9,103 bases of DNA, from the NCBI GenBank assembly GCA_020631315.1, contig JAHDHM010000119.1:1-9103 (forward strand). Reading direction: 5' to 3'. The stretch's first letter is position 1, and every line of letters begins with the position of its first letter. Position numbers and translations under genes: made by a program. This DNA comes from Acidimicrobiales bacterium (GTDB lineage Bacteria; Actinomycetota; Acidimicrobiia; Acidimicrobiales; Poriferisodaliceae). This document shows positions 5,020 to 9,103 of the stretch, piece after piece. The notes below the pieces were generated by a model. The model was not told the origin of the DNA, did no database searches, and saw only the letters and a program-made list of their open reading frames with translations.

Positions 5020-8000
5020 ATGATCGGTGGCAGCTGGACCCAGCAGGGCGCGCCATCGGCACCCAGGCCACCAGTCCGCATCGGCGTGCTCGGCCCGATC
5101 TCGATGACGATCGACGGCCGCGACGTCTCGATCGAGCGCGATCAGGTTCGCCGCGGGTTTGCGTTGCTCGTCGCCCATCAGGGTCGAGCGACGCGGGACC
5201 TGATGACCGACGAGTTGTGGCCCGATTCGCTGCCCGAGAACCCGAAGCGGGCACTGCAGGTGGTCGTGTCGCGGATGCGCAAGACGCTCGGCGACCAGTC
5301 GTCGTCACTGAAGACCACGCCCTACGACCTGTCGCTCACCGTCACGTCGGACCTGTACGACTTCGAACGACTCGTGGCGAACGCAGCCGGGACCACCGGA
5401 GACGAGCGCGTCGCCTTGCTCGAGGCCGCGGTCGCACAGTGGCGGGGCGAGCCGTTCGCCGACACCACACAAGGTGGCGTGCTCGAACAGAAGTCGAGCG
5501 AACTTCGCGAACGACGCCGCAGCGTGCTCACCGACCTGGGTGCGGCCCTCCACGACCAGGGCAACCACGAACGTGTGATCCAGCTGCTCGGCACCGAGGC
5601 AGCTTCGGCACCTCACGACGAGCGACTCGCCGTCGTGCTGGCGCGAGCCCTCGCCTCCTCGGGTCGCCGATCCGATGCACTCGCAGTGCTCGAACGGACC
5701 CGCCTCGACCTACGCGACACGCTCGGCGTCGGCCTCTCGGATCTGGCCAGGTCGACCGAGCGAGACATCCTCGAGTCCTCGGTGCAGATTCCCGACATCC
5801 AGCGCCCGCCGGACACACCGTCACACTTCGTCGGTCGCGCCGCTGAGCTGGCCGAACTCACCAACACGGCGCGTTCGGGCGAGAGCGTGCTCATCGTCGG
5901 TGAACCCGGCGTCGGCCGCACGGCCTTGCTCCGACGCCTGCAGGGCCGACTCGCGGAGCACGGACGCATCTCGATCCGGGCGACCGCGCAGAGGACCGGC
6001 GCTCCCCTCGACACGATCGCGACGCTGACCTCACAGCTCCTCGACCGTGCCGGCCAAACGAAACTGTCGGCCGCCGAGACCGAGGCCATCAGCCGCGTGC
6101 TCCCCGGCCATCCGTTGGCGGCGACGACGCCGGCGACGAGCACCCGCGACGAGTTCGTGTCGTCACTCGCGTCACTGCTCGTTCACCTCGCGAACGCCAC
6201 GGACGCGGTCCTGATGGTCGACGACCTTCATCTGATCGACGCCATGTCCCACGAGGTGGTCGAACAGGTCATCACGATGCACGTGCCGGTGATCGCGACC
6301 TCGCTCGTCAGCGCCGAGCACGCCCGGACCGGTGCCTCCATGCACCGCCACCAACTGAGTGGCCTGTCGCGTGACGACGTGCGCGTGCTCGTCGGCCTTC
6401 GCTACGGAGCGCACCTCTCACCGGACATCGACGCCCTCCTCAGGAGGTCGGGCGGCAACCCCTCATTCATCAACCTGATGATCGACCTCGACCTCGACGG
6501 CGAGCTCGACAGCGACGAGCTGCCGACCTCGTTGCTGGTCGCAGTGCAAGAGCGACTCTCCAGCCTCTCGTCGTCGGTACTCGAGACGCTGCAGACCGCG
6601 GCCCTCATCGGCTCGCGGTTCGAGCTCGACTTGCTCCGTGCGCTCCGACCCACCGCCGACCGAGATCTCGACGACGCACAGGCAGCGCACCTCGTCCGAC
6701 TCTCCGACGACGGCACGATCGGCCGCTTCGACCATGGCCTGGTCGTCGACGGCGTGCTCGAGCTCATGCCCAGCGGATCGATGCTGGCACTCCACGACGC
6801 ACTCGGGCGGACGCTCGAGACCTTCGGCGAGCATCGCGTCCGTGTCGCCCGCCACTTCCTCGCCGCCGCACGCCTCGATCCGGTCCGAGCAGTGGTCGCC
6901 CAGCGAGATGCGGCCGCCGAACTCGTCAAGTCGCACGCTCTGGACGACGCGCTGGTCCATCTTCGACAAGCCCTGGAACTGGTCGAGACCCATCGACTCT
7001 TCGAAACCGCAGCCCACGTCGAGCTACTCGTCTCGCTCAGTGGGGCACAGCGACTCGCCGGACTCAGTGAACACGTCGCCACGGGTTTCATCGCCGTCGA
7101 CCTCGCCCGTCGCAACGGCAGCGCCGACTTGCTCGCCCGAGCCGTCATCGAACTCGCCAGCCACGGCGCGGCAACCATCGCAGGACACACCGACAGCGAG
7201 ATCGCCGACCTCATCGAGGAAGCGCTCGCCGCCGAGCCGTCGACGCCAGTCGCGGCAGCCCTGATGGCGGCAGCTTCGCCGCTGCTGTCGCTCACACCGG
7301 ACTATGAACGAGGCCAACGACTGTTCGAACAGGCCGACCACATCGCCCAGGCATTGGGTCAACGCGAGCTCACAGCACAGGTGCTGTCACACACACATCT
7401 GGGCTACTCGCGTCCCGATCAGTTCGAGCTTCGGCTCGATGCTCGGCGGCGGTTGCTGCACGCCGCGGGTGACGACGCCGATCTGCAGTGGGAGTCGGCC
7501 TACCTGGCGTTCTGGGAAGGCTTCGTTCTCGCCGAACCAGAGCACATGCTCCACGGCTTGCAACTCATGCGAGACCTCACGCCGCTCGCCGCCCACCGTC
7601 GACTCAGTCTGCTCCACACCGAGTGCGCCCACCTGACGGTCATCGGCGCCTTCGACGCCGCAGAGGCAGCGTTGAACGACGCGCTCGTGCACTCACGCCA
7701 ACTTCTCACCGAGACCATGTCCACTGCGCACTATGGCTCGCTGCTCCTGGCCATCCGCGCAGGCCAGGGACGACTGCACGAGCTCGATCACGGCATCGCC
7801 GACATCGCGGCACGCCTTCCCGGCTACACCAACCTGCGCCCTGCCGTGGCACTGGTGGCGGCCGAGTCGGGGCGTGCTGAGGACGCCGGACGGCTCCTCG
7901 ACGAGTTGGCAGCGGACGACTTCGGATCGCTCACGTTCGACGTGTCGTGGACCGCCGCAGTGTGGGGCCTCTCCCGCGTTGCCGCGATCTGCGGGCGGGT

Positions 8001-8208
8001 CGACCACGCAGCACGGCTGTACGAGTTGCTCAGCCCGTACGCCGGCACGATGAGCTGGGCGGGAACCACCACGTTCGGGCCCGTCGACCGGGCACTCGCT
8101 GACCTCGCAGAGCTCCTCGGCCGACAGGGCGCCGCAGCGGTGCACCGTGAAGTCGCCGCCACGATCGCCGACGGTTTCTCGGAGCTACGCGATGCCGTGT
8201 CCCGTTGA
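5020..8208 (+). CDS. BTAD/SARP-type transcriptional regulator with STAND ATPase and helical repeats
   Basis: A 1062-residue multidomain regulator. Residues about 19-110 form an OmpR/SARP-like winged helix (VRIGVLGPISM, LMTDELWPDSLPEN, ALQVVVSRMRKTLG). Residues about 111-253 are the BTAD helical domain (DLYDFERLVA, WRGEPFAD, ERLAVVLARAL, RTRLDLRDTLGVGLS). Residues about 268-490 are an AAA/STAND ATPase beginning HFVGRAAELAEL, with a P-loop GEPGVGRT (294-301), Walker B VLMVDDLHLID (397-407) and the later SGGNPSFI block. The P-loop lysine is arginine (R300, codon CGC). The remaining ~570 residues are Ala/Leu-rich helices of TPR character, with no C-terminal LuxR-type helix-turn-helix. Family members such as AfsR use ATP-dependent switching to activate secondary metabolism or stress genes; its targets here are unknown. 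The ATG start has only a weak purine run upstream. It lies 67 bp after the LysR gene, so co-transcription is possible but unproven. Confidence 0.93.
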   Translation: MIGGSWTQQGAPSAPRPPVRIGVLGPISMTIDGRDVSIERDQVRRGFALLVAHQGRATRDLMTDELWPDSLPENPKRALQVVVSRMRKTLGDQSSSLKTTPYDLSLTVTSDLYDFERLVANAAGTTGDERVALLEAAVAQWRGEPFADTTQGGVLEQKSSELRERRRSVLTDLGAALHDQGNHERVIQLLGTEAASAPHDERLAVVLARALASSGRRSDALAVLERTRLDLRDTLGVGLSDLARSTERDILESSVQIPDIQRPPDTPSHFVGRAAELAELTNTARSGESVLIVGEPGVGRTALLRRLQGRLAEHGRISIRATAQRTGAPLDTIATLTSQLLDRAGQTKLSAAETEAISRVLPGHPLAATTPATSTRDEFVSSLASLLVHLANATDAVLMVDDLHLIDAMSHEVVEQVITMHVPVIATSLVSAEHARTGASMHRHQLSGLSRDDVRVLVGLRYGAHLSPDIDALLRRSGGNPSFINLMIDLDLDGELDSDELPTSLLVAVQERLSSLSSSVLETLQTAALIGSRFELDLLRALRPTADRDLDDAQAAHLVRLSDDGTIGRFDHGLVVDGVLELMPSGSMLALHDALGRTLETFGEHRVRVARHFLAAARLDPVRAVVAQRDAAAELVKSHALDDALVHLRQALELVETHRLFETAAHVELLVSLSGAQRLAGLSEHVATGFIAVDLARRNGSADLLARAVIELASHGAATIAGHTDSEIADLIEEALAAEPSTPVAAALMAAASPLLSLTPDYERGQRLFEQADHIAQALGQRELTAQVLSHTHLGYSRPDQFELRLDARRRLLHAAGDDADLQWESAYLAFWEGFVLAEPEHMLHGLQLMRDLTPLAAHRRLSLLHTECAHLTVIGAFDAAEAALNDALVHSRQLLTETMSTAHYGSLLLAIRAGQGRLHELDHGIADIAARLPGYTNLRPAVALVAAESGRAEDAGRLLDELAADDFGSLTFDVSWTAAVWGLSRVAAICGRVDHAARLYELLSPYAGTMSWAGTTTFGPVDRALADLAELLGRQGAAAVHREVAATIADGFSELRDAVSR

Positions 8209-8216
8209 CCACGGCA

Positions 8217-8231
8217 CGCGCTGACGGCGCG
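8217..8231 (+). terminator. Small GC hairpin after the BTAD regulator
   Basis: CGCGC-TGACG-GCGCG is a perfect 5-bp stem with a 5-base loop, starting 8 bases after the stop codon at 8208. The position suits a 3' end, but the stem is short and no T-run follows. Confidence 0.22.
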
Positions 8232-8402
8232 AGCCCTTCGGCCACGCAACGTGACAAGCATGCGGAAACATCTTGGAAACACCCGTTGCGTTTACTACAG
8301 AAGGCGGGTTCAGCAACGCCATGCGGCCACCGACGGTGGAGTGACCGGATCGGCGCTGCTGGAACCGTCAACCGTGGGTGCGTGCGCACCACAGCGGCTG
8401 CT

Positions 8403-8423
8403 CTGGCTCCGGTGGGGAGCCGG
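8403..8423. terminator. Hairpin in the convergent gap before the GMC gene end
   Basis: CTGGCTCC (8403-8410) pairs with GGAGCCGG (8416-8423) over 8 bp with one G-T pair, around a GGTGG loop. It lies between the convergent BTAD and GMC oxidoreductase genes, so it could act on either transcript. There is no T-run. The rest of the 280-bp gap (8209-8488) holds no gene or RNA that I can support. Confidence 0.3.
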
Positions 8424-8488
8424 CGGCGCCCGGCCTGCCTCTCGAGCGCGCCGAACCGCGGCCCGACGACGCCTCCCGACTCGGCCGG

Positions 8489-9103
8489 TCAGCCGCGCCG
8501 AAAGACCGGCGCGTCGTCAGCCGGGAGCAGCTCGTTGCCCAGAATGGCGTCGGCGGCTCGCTCGGCGATCATCATCGTCGGTGCGTAGATGTTGCCGTTC
8601 GACACCGCCGGCATGACCGATGCGTCGACGACTCGAAGCCCGTCGACGCCGTGCACGCGGAACGTGTCCGGGTGCACCACCGCCATGTCGTCGACGCCCA
8701 TCTTGCAGGTGCACGAGGGGTGCAGCGCGGTCTCGGCGTCACGCGCGACCCAAGCGAGGATCTCCTCGTCGGTCGAGACGGACGGACCAGGCGACACCTC
8801 ACCACCGTTGAACTTCTCGAACGCCGGCTGGCTCAGGATCTCTCGCGCCGTACGGACCGCCTCGACCCACTCGCGTCGGTCGTTCTCGGTCGACAGATAG
8901 TTGAACTGCACCGCCGGGTGCTCACGCGGATCCGTCGACCGGATCTTCACGGTGCCGCGCACGTCGCTGTACATCGGGCCCACGTGGACCTGGTAGCCGT
9001 GGCCGCCCTCGGGAGCCGAGCCGTCGTAGCGGATGGCGATCGGCAGGAAGTGGAACATGAGGTTCGGGTAGTCGACGTCGTCGTTGCTGCGCACGAACGC
9101 CCC
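8489..9103 (-). CDS. betA: Choline dehydrogenase-like GMC oxidoreductase, C-terminal part
   Basis: Only the last 204 codons are in the window; the gene continues past the right edge (the frame opens [14 protein letters not shown], so the GTG at 9094 is internal). The fragment follows the BetA C-terminus block by block: [52 protein letters not shown], and [12 protein letters not shown]. The GMC active-site block HPSCTCKMG holds the catalytic histidine. The end, [34 protein letters not shown], holds asparagine as the second active-site residue, as in choline-type enzymes. BetA oxidises choline to betaine aldehyde using FAD for glycine betaine synthesis; the FAD-binding N-terminus is out of view. 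The usual HPCGTCKMG is HPSCTCKMG here, with Gly replaced by Cys. Another alcohol substrate cannot be excluded, since GMC paralogues are many. It is convergent with the BTAD regulator gene. Confidence 0.9.
   Translation of the reverse strand, partial: GAFVRSNDDVDYPNLMFHFLPIAIRYDGSAPEGGHGYQVHVGPMYSDVRGTVKIRSTDPREHPAVQFNYLSTENDRREWVEAVRTAREILSQPAFEKFNGGEVSPGPSVSTDEEILAWVARDAETALHPSCTCKMGVDDMAVVHPDTFRVHGVDGLRVVDASVMPAVSNGNIYAPTMMIAERAADAILGNELLPADDAPVFRRG

Noticed and set aside
6402..7295. A 297-codon minus-strand frame inside the BTAD regulator gene
   Set aside because: It is Ser/Arg/Ala low-complexity, a typical antisense shadow of GC-rich coding DNA.
8209..8488. A tRNA or other structured RNA in the 280-bp gap
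   Set aside because: GGTTC-like and hairpin fragments occur, but no acceptor stem, anticodon arm and T-arm can be assembled into a cloverleaf.
8205..8616. Open frames in the gap between the BTAD regulator and the GMC gene
   Set aside because: The products are Arg/Pro/Ser-rich, run into the antisense of the GMC gene end, and have no ribosome site or recognisable motif.

Overview
The window is very GC-rich, and its codon third positions are almost all G or C. Its gene set includes a BTAD/SARP-type giant regulator, inositol-phosphate synthase, and start codons preceded closely by TANNNT hexamers. This suggests a high-GC actinobacterium, possibly of the Acidimicrobiia (Ilumatobacter-like) group. 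The taxonomic placement is inference from style, not from a search.

Layout. (1) Positions 1-235 hold the 3' end of a PhnE-type ABC permease. (2) Positions 295-675 hold a small NTF2/SnoaL-like protein, whose stop codon interlocks with that of a convergent exodeoxyribonuclease III gene (672-1487, minus). (3) A protein of no certain family (1507-2508, plus) is divergent from the exonuclease gene. It carries an HX4D motif and other marks of the glycerolipid acyltransferase fold. (4) Positions 2509-2604 separate it from the convergent inositol-3-phosphate synthase gene. This gap is almost filled by two tandem 40-bp imperfect palindromes that show compensatory base changes. (5) Inositol-3-phosphate synthase (2605-3906, minus) and a LysR-type regulator (4023-4952, plus) are divergent. 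Between them lie back-to-back promoter candidates and a perfect 8+1+8 bp palindrome, with a third copy of its half-site 21 bp from the first. (6) A 1062-residue BTAD-winged-helix/STAND ATPase/helical-repeat regulator (5020-8208, plus) follows the LysR gene by 67 bp. Its Walker A lysine is replaced by arginine. (7) A 280-bp convergent gap holds only weak hairpins. (8) The window ends inside a choline-dehydrogenase-like GMC oxidoreductase gene (8489-9103, minus).

How the parts relate. The clearest functional unit is the LysR/ino1 pair. The palindrome is centred about 56 bp upstream of the proposed leaderless ino1 start, the usual place for a LysR activator, and also overlies the proposed lysR transcription start, as expected for autorepression. 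The other genes look like ordinary, loosely connected chromosomal genes (transport, DNA repair, lipid or osmolyte metabolism). I see no mobile element, CRISPR array, tRNA, rRNA or defence locus. The best leads are the tandem covarying palindromes, the ino1 operator, the recurring leaderless-start pattern, the unassigned acyltransferase-like protein and the altered P-loop.
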